NCBI GenBank assembly: GCA_028752905.1
Contig: JAQNBH010000002.1
Location: 21,649,059-21,713,058, forward strand
Direction: 5' to 3'
Origin: Cladorhizidae sp. MBARI D1340-BT2
Lineage: Eukaryota > Porifera > Demospongiae > Poecilosclerida > Cladorhizidae
Length of the DNA stretch: 64,000 bases
In this document: piece after piece, positions 38,562 through 52,479 of the stretch
Layout: every line of letters begins with the position of its first letter
How positions within the stretch are numbered: the first letter of the stretch is position 1
The notes under the pieces: model-generated
The model's database searches: none
What the model was told of the DNA's origin: nothing
Seen by the model: only the letters and a program-made list of their open reading frames with translations
Translations under genes and position numbers: made by a program

Positions 38562-41500
38562 AAATCACCATAACTTGCTAATACTTAGAGTACTCAAAAT
38601 TTTGGCACGTACAAAAGACAGATAATTAGAAGAGCTATTCGGTGATATAAAAATTATCTTTTTTGGGTAAAGTGTAGAAAAGTTATGAGCTTCACCGCAA
38701 AAAAACAAGATTTTCGGGGGAAAAATGAGAAACATATAGACCAAATTAGGGCAAATATCAAGATAGAGAACACATAATGAAACCTATCATTCGAATCATA
38801 TCAAGTCCATTACAGTAAAGTATGCAGAATATTATGGATGTTTGATATCAACAGAGAGCACAGAGAGAGACCTATCTTAATAGCTATATATCAAGTTTAT
38901 TCAGTGAAGTGTGGAGAATCTATTTAGCATCAAGAGAGAGCAGAGAGAAACCTATCTTGTGATTCTATCAAGTCCATTACTGTGAAGTATGCGGAATATA
39001 CGGATGTTTGGTATCAAGAGAGAGAACAGAGAGAGGCCTACCTTTAGAGCTATATATCAAGTCTATTCAGTGAAGTGTGGAGAATCTATGAAGCTAACAT
39101 GTTTAGCTCAAGATAGAGAACACTGAGAGATACCTATCTTGCAAGTCCATTACAGTGAAGTGTGCAGAATATATGGATGTTTGGTATCAAGAGAGAGCAC
39201 TTGGAGAGTCCTATTTTAATAGCTGTATAACAAGTCTATTCAGTGAAGTGTGGATAATCTACGAAGCTAACATGTTTAGCATCAAGTAAGAGTACAATTC
39301 ATAACTGCCCTAATTAACAAGACCAAAGTCCCAGATTTTGTCAACTGATAGAGAAGGCCCTTATCTGCAACATGTGAACAGATTATCAATAAATGTAGTG
39401 GTTTTTCACTGGCAGGCCACCGCTTTGGCAACTGGAAAACGCCAGGAAAAATCCCAAACCTTAACACTTCAAATCACCATAACTTGCTAATACTTAGAGT
39501 ACTCAAAATTTTGGCACGTACAAAAGACAGATAATTAGAAGGGCTATTCGGTGATATAAAAATTATCTTTTTTGGGTAAAGTGTAGAAAAGTTATGAGCT
39601 TCACGGCAAAAAAACAAGATTTTCGGGGGGAAAATGAGAAACATATAGACCAAATTAGGGCAAATATCAAGAACATGTTTAGCATCAAGTAAGAGTACAA
39701 TTCATAACTGCCCTAATTAACAAGACCAAAGTCCCAGATTTTGTCAACTGATAGAGAAGGCCCTTATCTGCAACATGTGAACAGATTATCAATAAATGTA
39801 GTGGTTTTTCACTGGCAGGCCACCGCTTTGGCAACTGGAAAACGCCAGGAAATATCCCAAACCTTACCACTTCAAATCACCATAACTTGCTAATACTTAG
39901 AGTACTCAAAATTTTGGCACGTACAAAAGACAGATAATTAGAAGGGCTATTCGGTGATATAAAAATTATCTTTTTTGGGTAAAGTGTAGAAAAGTTATGA
40001 GCTTCACGGCAAAAAAACAAGATTTTCGGGGGGGAAATGAGAAACATATAGACCAAATTAGGGCAAATATCAAGAACATGTTTAGCATCAAGTAAGAGTA
40101 CAATTCATAACTGCCCTAATTAACAAGACCAAAGTCCCAGATTTTGTCAACTGATAGAGAAGGCCCTTATCTGCAACATGTGAACAGATTATCAATAAAT
40201 GTAGTGGTTTTCACTGGCAGGCCACCGCTTTGGCAACTGGAAAACGCCAGGAAAGATCCCAAACCTTACCACTTCAAATCACCATAACTTGCTAATACTT
40301 AGAGTACTTAAAATTTTGGCACGTATAAAAGACAGATAATTAGAAGAGCTATCCGGTGATATAAAAATTATCTTTTTTGGGTAAAGTGTAGAAAAGTTAT
40401 GAGCTTCACGGCAAAAAAACAAGATTTTCGGGGGGGAAATGAGAAACATATAGACCAAATTAGGGCAAATATCAAGATAGAGAACACATAATGAAACCTA
40501 TCATTCGAATCATATCAAGTCCATTACAGTAAAGTGTGCAGAATATTATGGATGTTTGATATCAACAGAGAGCACAGAGAGAGACCTATCTTAATAGCTA
40601 TATATCAAGTTTATTCAGTGAAGTGTGGAGAATCTATTTAGCATCAAGAGAGAGCAGAGAGAAACCTATCTTGTGATTCTATCAAGTCCATTACTGTGAA
40701 GTATGCGGAATATACGGATGTTTGGTATCAAGAGAGAGAACAGAGAGAGGCCTACCTTTAGAGCTATATATCAAGTCTATTCAGTGAAGTGTGGAGAATC
40801 TATGAAGCTAACATGTTTAGCTCAAGATAGAGAACACTGAGAGATACCTATCTTGCAAGTCCATTACAGTGAAGTGTGCAGAATATATGGATGTTTGGTA
40901 TCAAGAGAGAGCACTTGGAGAGTCCTATTTTAATAGCTGTATAACAAGTCTATTCAGTGAAGTGTGGATAATCTACGAAGCTAACATGTTTAGCATCAAG
41001 TAAGAGTACAATTCATAACTGCCCTAATTAACAAGACCAAAGTCCCAGATTTTGTCAACTGATAGAGAAGGCCCTTATCTGCAACATGTGAACAGATTAT
41101 CAATAAATGTAGTGGTTTTTCACTGGCAGGCCACCGCTTTGGCAACTGGAAAACGCCAGGAAAAATCACAAACCTTACCACTTCAAATCATCATAACTTC
41201 CTAATACTTAGAGTACTCAAAACTTTGGCACATACAAAAGACAGATAATTAGAAGGGCCATCCGGTGATATAAAAATTATCTTTTTGGGGTAAAGTGTAG
41301 AATAGTTATGAGCTTCACGGCAAAAAAACAAGATTTTCGGGGGGGAAATGAGAAACATATAGACCAAATTAGGGCAAATATCAAGAACATGTTTAGCATC
41401 AAGTAAGAGTACAATTCATAACTGCCCTAATTAACAAGACCAAAGTCCCAGATTTTGTCAACTGATAGAGAAGGCCCTTATCTGCAACATGTGAACAGAT

Positions 41501-44500
41501 TATCAATAAATGTAGTGGTTTTTCACTGGCAGGCCACCGCTTTGGCAACTGGAAAACGCCAGGAAAAATCCCAAACCTTACCACTTCAAATCACCATAAC
41601 TTGCTAATACTTAGAGTACTCAAAATTTTGGCACGTACAAAAGACAGATAATTAGAAGAGCTATTCGGTGATATAAAAATTATCTTTTTTGGGTAAAGTG
41701 TAGAAAAGTTATGAGCTTCACCGCAAAAAAACAAGATTTTCGGGGGGAAAATGAGAAACATATAGACCAAATTAGGGCAAATATCAAGATAGAGAACACA
41801 TAATGAAACCTATCATTTGAATCATATCAAGTCCATTACAGTAAAGTTTGCAGAATATTATGGATGTTTGATATCAACAGAGAGCACAGAGAGAGACCTA
41901 TCTTAATAGCTATATATCAAGTTTATTCAGTGAAGTGTGGAGAATCTATTTAGCATCAAGAGAGAGCAGAGAGAAACCTATCTTGTGATTCTATCAAGTC
42001 CATTACTGTGAAGTATGCGGAATATACGGATGTTTGGTATCAAGAGAGAGAACAGAGAGAGGCCTACCTTTAGAGCTATATATCAAGTCTATTCAGTGAA
42101 GTGTGGAGAATCTATGAAGCTAACATGTTTAGCTCAAGATAGAGAACACTGAGAGATACCTATCTTGCAAGTCCATTACAGTGAAGTGTGCAGAATATAT
42201 GGATGTTTGGTATCAAGAGAGAGCACTTGGAGAGTCCTATCTTAACAGCTGTATAACAAGTCTATTCAGTGAAGTGTGGATAATCTACGAAGCTAACATG
42301 TTTAGCATCAAGTAAGAGTACAATTCATAACTGCCCTAATTAACAAGACCAAAGTCCCAGATTTTGTCAACTGATAGAGAAGGCCCTTATCTGCAACATG
42401 TGAACAGATTATCAATAAATGTAGTGGTTTTTCACTGGCAGGCCACCGCTTTGGCAACTGGAAAACGCCAGGAAAAATCCCAAACCTTACCACTTCAAAT
42501 CACCATAACTTGCTAATACTTAGAGTACTCAAAATTTTGGCACGTACAAAAGACAGATAATTAGAAGGGCTATTCGGTGATATAAAAATTATCTTTTTTG
42601 GGTAAAGTGTAGAAAAGTTATGAGCTTCACGGCAAAAAAACAAGATTTTCGGGGGGGAAATGAGAAACATATAGACCAAATTAGGGCAAATATCAAGAAC
42701 ATGTTTAGCATCAAGTAAGAGTACAATTCATAACTGCCCTAATTAACAAGACCAAAGTCCCAGATTTTGTCAACTGATAGAGAAGGCCCTTATCTGCAAC
42801 ATGTGAACAGATTATCAATAAATGTAGTGGTTTTCACTGGCAGGCCACCGCTTTGGCAACTGGAAAACGCCAGGAAAGATCCCAAACCTTACCACTTCAA
42901 ATCACCATAACTTGCTAATACTTAGAGTACTTAAAATTTTGGCACGTATAAAAGACAGATAATTAGAAGAGCTATCCGGTGATATAAAAATTATCTTTTT
43001 TGGGTAAAGTGTAGAAAAGTTATGAGCTTCACGGCAAAAAAACAAGATTTTCGGGGGGGAAATGAGAAACATATAGACCAAATTAGGGCAAATATCAAGA
43101 TAGAGAACACATAATGAAACCTATCATTCGAATCATATCAAGTCCATTACAGTAAAGTGTGCAGAATATTATGGATGTTTGATATCAACAGAGAGCACAG
43201 AGAGAGACCTATCTTAATAGCTATATATCAAGTTTATTCAGTGAAGTGTGGAGAATCTATTTAGCATCAAGAGAGAGCAGAGAGAAACCTATCTTGTGAT
43301 TCTATCAAGTCCATTACTGTGAAGTATGCGGAATATACGGATGTTTGGTATCAAGAGAGAGAACAGAGAGAGGCCTACCTTTAGAGCTATATATCAAGTC
43401 TATTCAGTGAAGTGTGGAGAATCTATGAAGCTAACATGTTTAGCTCAAGATAGAGAACACTGAGAGATACCTATCTTGCAAGTCCATTACAGTGAAGTGT
43501 GCAGAATATATGGATGTTTGGTATCAAGAGAGAGCACTTGGAGAGTCCTATTTTAATAGCTGTATAACAAGTCTATTCAGTGAAGTGTGGATAATCTACG
43601 AAGCTAACATGTTTAGCATCAAGTAAGAGTACAATTCATAACTGCCCTAATTAACAAGACCAAAGTCCCAGATTTTGTCAACTGATAGAGAAGGCCCTTA
43701 TCTGCAACATGTGAACAGATTATCAATAAATGTAGTGGTTTTTCACTGGCAGGCCACCGCTTTGGCAACTGGAAAACGCCAGGAAAAATCCCAAACCTTA
43801 ACACTTCAAATCACCATAACTTGCTAATACTTAGAGTACTCAAAATTTTGGCACGTATAAAAGACAGATAATTAGAAGGGCTATTCGGTGATATAAAAAT
43901 TATCTTTTTTGGGTAAAGTGTAGAAAAGTTATGAGCTTCACGGCAAAAAAACAAGATTTTCGGGGGAAAATGAGAAACATATAGACCAAATTAGGGCAAA
44001 TATCAAGAACATGTTTAGCATCAAGTAAGAGTACAATTCATAACTGCCCTAATTAACAAGACCAAAGTCCCAGATTTTGTCAACTGATAGAGAAGGCCCT
44101 TATCTGCAACATGTGAACAGATTATCAATAAATGTAGTGGTTTTCACTGGCAGGCCACCGCTTTGGCAACTGGAAAACGCCAGGAAAGATCCCAAACCTT
44201 ACCACTTCAAATCACCATAACTTGCTAATACTTAGAGTAGTTAAAATTTTGGCACGTACAAAAGACAGATAATTAGAAGAGCTATCCGGTGATATAAAAA
44301 TTATCTTTTTGGGGTAAAGTGTAGAAAAGTTATGAGCTTCACGGCAAAAAAACAAGATTTTCGGGGGGAAAATGAGAAACATATAGACCAAATTAGGGCA
44401 AATATCAAGATAGAGAACACATAATGAAACCTATCATTCGAATCATATCAAGTCCATTACAGTAAAGTGTGCAGAATATTATGGATGTTTGATATCAACA

Positions 44501-45922
44501 GAGAGCACAGAGAGAGACCTATCTTAATAGCTATATATCAAGTTTATTCAGTGAAGTGTGGAGAATCTATTTAGCATCAAGAGAGAGCAGAGAGAAACCT
44601 ATCTTGTGATTCTATCAAGTCCATTACTGTGAAGTATGCGGAATATACGGATGTTTGGTATCAAGAGAGAGAACAGAGAGAGGCCTACCTTTAGAGCTAT
44701 ATATCAAGTCTATTCAGTGAAGTGTGGAGAATCTATGAAGCTAACATGTTTAGCTCAAGATAGAGAACACTGAGAGATACCTATCTTGCAAGTCCATTAC
44801 AGTGAAGTGTGCAGAATATATGGATGTTTGGTATCAAGAGAGAGCACTTGGAGAGTCCTATCTTAATAGCTGTATAACAAGTCTATTCAGTGAAGTGTGG
44901 ATAATCTACGAAGCTAACATGTTTAGCATCAAGTAAGAGTACAATTCATAACTGCCCTAATTAACAAGACCAAAGTCCCAGATTTTGTCAACTGATAGAG
45001 AAGGCCCTTATCTGCAACATGTGAACAGATTATCAATAAATGTAGTGGTTTTTCACTGGCAGGCCACCGCTTTGGCAACTGGAAAACGCCAGGAAAAATC
45101 CCAAACCTTAACACTTCAAATCACCATAACTTGCTAATACTTAGAGTACTCAAAATTTTGGCACGTACAAAAGACAGATAATTAGAAGGGCTATTCGGTG
45201 ATATAAAAATTATCTTTTTTGGGTAAAGTGTAGAAAAGTTATGAGCTTCACGGCAAAAAAACAAGATTTTCGGGGGGAAAATGAGAAACATATAGACCAA
45301 ATTAGGGCAAATATCAAGAACATGTTTAGCATCAAGTAAGAGTACAATTCATAACTGCCCTAATTAACAAGACCAAAGTCCCAGATTTTGTCAACTGATA
45401 GAGAAGGCCCTTATCTGCAACATGTGAACAGATTATCAATAAATGTAGTGGTTTTTCACTGGCAGGCCACCGCTTTGGCAACTGGAAAACGCCAGGAAAA
45501 ATCCCAAACCTTACCACTTCAAATCACCATAACTTGCTAATACTTAGAGTACTCAAAATTTTGGCACGTACAAAAGACAGATAATTAGAAGGGCTATTCG
45601 GTGATATAAAAATTATCTTTTTTGGGTAAAGTGTAGAAAAGTTATGAGCTTCACGGCAAAAAAACAAGATTTTCGGGGGGGAAATGAGAAACATATAGAC
45701 CAAATTAGGGCAAATATCAAGAACATGTTTAGCATCAAGTAAGAGTACAATTCATAACTGCCCTAATTAACAAGACCAAAGTCCCAGATTTTGTCAACTG
45801 ATAGAGAAGGCCCTTATCTGCAACATGTGAACAGATTATCAATAAATGTAGTGGTTTTCACTGGCAGGCCACCGCTTTGGCAACTGGAAAACGCCAGGAA
45901 AGATCCCAAACCTTACCACTTC
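38562..45922. repeat. Mixed B2/D run with 1311-1714 bp blocks
   Basis: Blocks are 38562-40275 (B2 D2 D3), 40276-41587 (B2 D1), 41588-42898 (B2 D3), 42899-44208 (B2 D3) and 44209-45922 (B2 D2 D3). Units at 40276 and 42899 share 'agtacttaaaa', 'acgtataaaag' and 'cctattttaatag'. Units at 38562 and 41588 share 'cttcaccgcaaa'. The D unit at 43808 is 401 bp, with a five-G tract. Confidence 0.87.
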
Positions 45923-48900
45923 AAATCACCATAACTTGCTAATACTTAGAGTACTTAAAATTTTGGCACATATAAAAGACAGATAATTAGAAGAGCTATC
46001 CGGTGATATAAAAATTATCTTTTTTGGGTAAAGTGTCGAAAAGTTATGAGCTTCACGGCAAAAAAACAAGATTTTCGGGGGGAAAATGAGAAACATATAG
46101 ACCAAATTAGGGCAAATATCAAGATAGAGAACACATAATGAAACCTATCATTCGAATCATATCAAGTCCATTACAGTAAAGTGTGCAGAATATTATGGAT
46201 GTTTGATATCAACAGAGAGCACAGAGAGAGACCTATCTTAATAGCTATATATCAAGTTTATTCAGTGAAGTGTGGAGAATCTATTTAGCATCAAGAGAGA
46301 GCAGAGAGAAACCTATCTTGTGATTCTATCAAGTCCATTACTGTGAAGTATGCGGAATATACGGATGTTTGGTATCAAGAGAGAGAACAGAGAGAGGCCT
46401 ACCTTTAGAGCTATATATCAAGTCTATTCAGTGAAGTGTGGAGAATCTATGAAGCTAACATATTTAGCTCAAGATAGAGAACACTGAGAGATACCTATCT
46501 TGCAAGTCCATTACAGTGAAGTGTGCAGAATATATGGATGTTTGGTATCAAGAGAGAGCACTTGGAGAGTCCTATTTTAATAGCTGTATAACAAGTCTAT
46601 TCAGTGAAGTGTGGATAATCTACGAAGCTAACATGTTTAGCATCAAGTAAGAGTACAATTCATAACTGCCCTAATTAACAAGACCAAAGTCCCAGATTTT
46701 GTCAACTGATAGAGAAGGCCTTTTTCTGCAACATGTGAACAGATTATCAATAAATGTAGTGGTTTTTCACTGGCAGGCCACCGCTTTGGCAACTGGAAAA
46801 CGCCAGGAAAAATCCCAAACCTTAACACTTCAAATCACCATAACTTGCTAATACTTAGAGTACTCAAAATTTTGGCACGTACAAAAGACAGATAATTAGA
46901 AGGGCTATTCGGTGATATAAAAATTATCTTTTTTGGGTAAAGTGTAGAAAAGTTATGAGCTTCACGGCAAAAAAACAAGATTTTCGGGGGGAAAATGAGA
47001 AACATATAGACCAAATTAGGGCAAATATCAAGAACATGTTTAGCATCAAGTAAGAGTACAATTCATAACTGCCCTAATTAACAAGACCAAAGTCCCAGAT
47101 TTTGTCAACTGATAGAGAAGGCCCTTATCTGCAACATGTGAACAGATTATCAATAAATGTAGTGGTTTTTCACTGGCAGGCCACCGCTTTGGCAACTGGA
47201 AAACGCCAGGAAAAATCCCAAACCTTACCACTTCAAATCACCATAACTTGCTAATACTTAGAGTACTCAAAATTTTGGCACGTACAAAAGACAGATAATT
47301 AGAAGAGCTATCCGGTGATATAAAAATTATCTTTTTTGGGTAAAGTGTAAAAAAGTTATGAGCTTCACGGCAAAAAAACAAGATTTTCGGGGGGAAAATG
47401 AGAAACATATAGACCAAATTAGGGCAAATATCAAGATAGAGAACACATAATGAAACCTATCATTCGAATCATATCAAGTCCATTACAGTAAAGTTTGCAG
47501 AATATTATGGATGTTTGATATCAACAGAGAGCACAGAGAGAGACCTATCTTAATAGCTATATATCAAGTTTATTCAGTGAAGTGTGGAGAATCTATTTAG
47601 CATCAAGAGAGAGCAGAGAGAAACCTATCTTGTGATTCTATCAAGTCCATTACTGTGAAGTATGCGGAATATACGGATGTTTGGTATCAAGAGAGAGAAC
47701 AGAGAGAGGCCTACCTTTAGAGCTATATATCAAGTCTATTCAGTGAAGTGTGGAGAATCTATGAAGCTAACATGTTTAGCTCAAGATAGAGAACACTGAG
47801 AGATACCTATCTTGCAAGTCCATTACAGTGAAGTGTGCAGAATATATGGATGTTTGGTATCAAGAGAGAGCACTTGGAGAGTCCTATCTTAATAGCTGTA
47901 TAACAAGTCTATTCAGTGAAGTGTGGATAATCTACGAAGCTAACATGTTTAGCATCAAGTAAGAGTACAATTCATAACTGCCCTAATTAACAAGACCAAA
48001 GTCCCAGATTTTGTCAACTGATAGAGAAGGCCCTTATCTGCAACATGTGAACAGATTATCAATAAATGTAGTGGTTTTTCACTGGCAGGCCACCGCTTTG
48101 GCAACTGGAAAACGCCAGGAAAAATCCCAAACCTTACCACTTCAAATCACCATAACTTGCTAATACTTAGAGTACTTAAAATTTTGGCACGTACAAAAGA
48201 CAGATAATTAGAAGGGCTATTGGGTGATATAAAAATTATCTTTTTTGGGTAAAGTGTAGAAAAGTTATGAGCTTCACGGCAAAAAAACAAGATTTTCGGG
48301 GGGGAAATGAGAAACATATAGACCAAATTAGGGCAAATATCAAGAACATGTTTAGCATCAAGTAAGAGTACAATTCATAACTGCCCTAATTAACAAGACC
48401 AAAGTCCCAGATTTTGTCAACTGATAGAGAAGGCCCTTATCTGCAACATGTGAACAGATTATCAATAAATGTAGTGGTTTTCACTGGCAGGCCACCGCTT
48501 TGGCAACTGGAAAACGCCAGGAAAGATCCCAAACCTTACCACTTCAAATCACCATAACTTGCTAATACTTAGAGTACTTAAAATTTTGGCACGTACAAAA
48601 GACAGATAATTAGAAGAGCTATCCGGTGATATAAAAATTATCTTTTTGGGGTAAAGTGTAGAAAAGTTATGAGCTTCACGGCAAAAAAACAAGATTTTCG
48701 GGGGGAAAATGAGAAACATATAGACCAAATTAGGGCAAATATCAAGATAGAGAACACATAATGAAACCTATCATTCGAATCATATCAAGTCCATTACAGT
48801 AAAGTTTGCAGAATATTATGGATGTTTGATATCAACAGAGGGCACAGAGAGAGACCTATCTTAATAGCTATATATCAAGTTTATTCAGTGAAGTGTGGAG

Positions 48901-51900
48901 AATCTATTTAGCATCAAGAGAGAGCAGAGAGAAACCTATCTTGTGATTCTATCAAGTCCATTACTGTGAAGTATGCGGAATATACGGATGTTTGGTATCA
49001 AGAGAGAGAACAGAGAGAGGCCTACCTTTAGAGCTATATATCAAGTCTATTCAGTGAAGTGTGGAGAATCTATGAAGCTAACATGTTTAGCTCAAGATAG
49101 AGAACACTGAGAGATACCTATCTTGCAAGTCCATTACAGTGAAGTGTGCAGAATATATGGATGTTTGGTATCAAGAGAGAGCACTTGGAGAGTCCTATCT
49201 TAATAGCTGTATAACAAGTCTATTCAGTGAAGTGTGGATAATCTACGAAGCTAACATGTTTAGCATCAAGTAAGAGTACAATTCATAACTGCCCTAATTA
49301 ACAAGACCAAAGTCCCAGATTTTGTCAACTGATAGAGAAGGCCCTTATCTGCAACATGTGAACAGATTATCAATAAATGTAGTGGTTTTTCACTGGCAGG
49401 CCACCGCTTTGGCAACTGGAAAACGCCAGGAAAAATCCCAAACCTTAACACTTCAAATCACCATAACTTGCTAATACTTAGAGTACTCAAAATTTTGGCA
49501 CGTACAAAAGACAGATAATTAGAAGGGCTATTCGGTGATATAAAAATTATCTTTTTTGGGTAAAGTGTAGAAAAGTTATGAGCTTCACGGCAAAAAAACA
49601 AGATTTTCGGGGGGGAAATGAGAAACATATAGACCAAATTATGGCAAATATCAAGAACATGTTTAGCATCAAGTAAGAGTACAATTCATAACTGCCCTAA
49701 TTAACAAGACCAAAGTCCCAGATTTTGTCAACTGATAGAGAAGGCCCTTATCTGCAACATGTGAACAGATTATCAATAAATGTAGTGGTTTTCACTGGCA
49801 GGCCACCGCTTTGGCAACTGGAAAACGCCAGGAAAGATCCCAAACCTTACCACTTCAAATCACCATAACTTGCTAATACTTAGAGTACTTAAAATTTTGG
49901 CACGTACAAAAGACAGATAATTAGAAGAGCTATCCGGTGATATAAAAATTATCTTTTTTGGGTAAAGTGTAGAAAAGTTATGAGCTTCACGGCAAAAAAA
50001 CAAGATTTTCGGGGGGAAAATGAGAAACATATAGACCAAATTAGGGCAAATATCAAGATAGAGAACACATAATGAAACCTATCATTCGAATCATATCAAG
50101 TCCATTACAGTAAAGTTTGCAGAATATTATGGATGTTTGATATCAACAGAGAGCACAGAGAGAGACCTATCTTAATAGCTATATATCAAGTTTATTCAGT
50201 GAAGTGTGGAGAATCTATTTAGCATCAAGAGAGAGCAGAGAGAAACCTATCTTGTGATTCTATCAAGTCCATTACTGTGAAGTATGCGGAATATACGGAT
50301 GTTTGGTATCAAGAGAGAGAACAGAGAGAGGCCTACCTTTAGAGCTATATATCAAGTCTATTCAGTGAAGTGTGGAGAATCTATGAAGCTAACATGTTTA
50401 GCTCAAGATAGAGAACACTGAGAGATACCTATCTTGCAAGTCCATTACAGTGAAGTGTGCAGAATATATGGATGTTTGGTATCAAGAGAGAGCACTTGGA
50501 GAGTCCTATCTTAATAGCTGTATAACAAGTCTATTCAGTGAAGTGTGGATAATCTACGAAGCTAACATGTTTAGCATCAAGTAAGAGTACAATTCATAAC
50601 TGCCCTAATTAACAAGACCAAAGTCCCAGATTTTGTCAACTGATAGAGAAGGCCCTTATCTGCAACATGTGAACAGATTATCAATAAATGTAGTGGTTTT
50701 TCACTGGCAGGCCACCGCTTTGGCAACTGGAAAACGCCAGGAAAAATCCCAAACCTTACCACTTCAAATCACCATAACTTGCTAATACTTAGAGTACTCA
50801 AAATTTTGGTACGTACAAAAGACAGATAATTAGAAGAGCTATGCGGTGATATAAAAATTATCTTTTTTGGGTAAAGTGTAGAAAAGTTATGAGCTTCACG
50901 GCAAAAAAACAAGATTTTCGGGGGGAAAATGAGAAACATATAGACCAAATTAGGGCAAATATCAAGATAGAGAACACATAATGAAACCTATCATTCGAAT
51001 CATATCAAGTCCATTACAGTAAAGTTTGCAGAATATTATGGATGTTTGATATCAACAGAGAGCACAGAGAGAGACCTATCTTAATAGCTATATATCAAGT
51101 TTATTCAGTGAAGTGTGGAGAATCTATTTAGCATCAAGAGAGAGCAGAGAGAAACCTATCTTGTGATTCTATCAAGTCCATTACTGTGAAGTATGCGGAA
51201 TATACGGATGTTTGGTATCAAGAGAGAGAACAGAGAGAGGCCTACCTTTAGAGCTATATATCAAGTCTATTCAGTGAAGTGTGGAGAATCTATGAAGCTA
51301 ACATGTTTAGCTCAAGATAGAGAACACTGAGAGATACCTATCTTGCAAGTCCATTACAGTGAAGTGTGCAGAATATATGGATGTTTGGTATCAAGAGAGA
51401 GCACTTGGAGAGTCCTATCTTAATAGCTGTATAACAAGTCTATTCAGTGAAGTGTGGATAATCTACGAAGCTAACATGTTTAGCATCAAGTAAGAGTACA
51501 ATTCATAACTGCCCTAATTAACAAGACCAAAGTCCCAGATTTTGTCAACTGATAGAGAAGGCCCTTATCTGCAACATGTGAACAGATTATCAATAAATGT
51601 AGTGGTTTTTCACTGGCAGGCCACCGCTTTGGCAACTGGAAAACGCCAGGAAAAATCACAAACCTTACCACTTCAAATCATCATAACTTCCTAATACTTA
51701 GAGTACTCAAAACTTTGGCACATACAAAAGACAGATAATTAGAAGGGCCATCCGGTGATATAAAAATTATCTTTTTGGGGTAAAGTGTAGAATAGTTATG
51801 AGCTTCACGGCAAAAAAACAAGATTTTCGGGGGGGAAATGAGAAACATATAGACCAAATTAGGGCAAATATCAAGAACATGTTTAGCATCAAGTAAGAGT

Positions 51901-52479
51901 ACAATTCATAACAGCCCTAATTAACAAGACCAAAGTCCCAGATTTTGTCAACTGATAGAGAAGGCCCTTATCTGCAACATGTGAACAGATTATCAATAAA
52001 TGTAGTGGTTTTTCACTGGCAGGCCACCGCTTTGGCAACTGGAAAACGCCAGGAAAAATCCCAAACCTTACCACTTCAAATCACCATAACTTGCTAATAC
52101 TTAGAGTACTCAAAATTTTGGCACGTACAAAAGACAGATAATTAGAAGGGCTATTCGGTGATATAAAAATTATCTTTTTTGGATAAAGTGTAGAAAAGTT
52201 ATGAGCTTCACGGCAAAAAAACAAGATTTTCGGGGGGAAAATGAGAAACATATAGACCAAATTAGGGCAAATATCAAGAACATGTTTAGCATCAAGTAAG
52301 AGTACAATTCATAACTGCCCTAATTAACAAGACCAAAGTCCCAGATTTTGTCAACTGATAGAGAAGGCCCTTATCTGCAACATGTGAACAGATTATCAAT
52401 AAATGTAGTGGTTTTCACTGGCAGGCCACCGCTTTGGCAACTGGAAAACGCCAGGAAAGATCCCAAACCTTACCACTTC
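45923..52479. repeat. Mixed B2/D run including two adjacent B2 units
   Basis: Blocks are 45923-47234 (B2 D2), 47235-48545 (B2 D3), 48546-49856 (B2 D3), 49857-50765 (B2 alone) and 50766-52479 (B2 D1 D3). The 45923 unit shares 'cctattttaatag' and the '...ttaacacttc' end with the unit at 42899. The D unit at 49455 has 'aaattatggcaaat', which recurs at 56413. Confidence 0.87.
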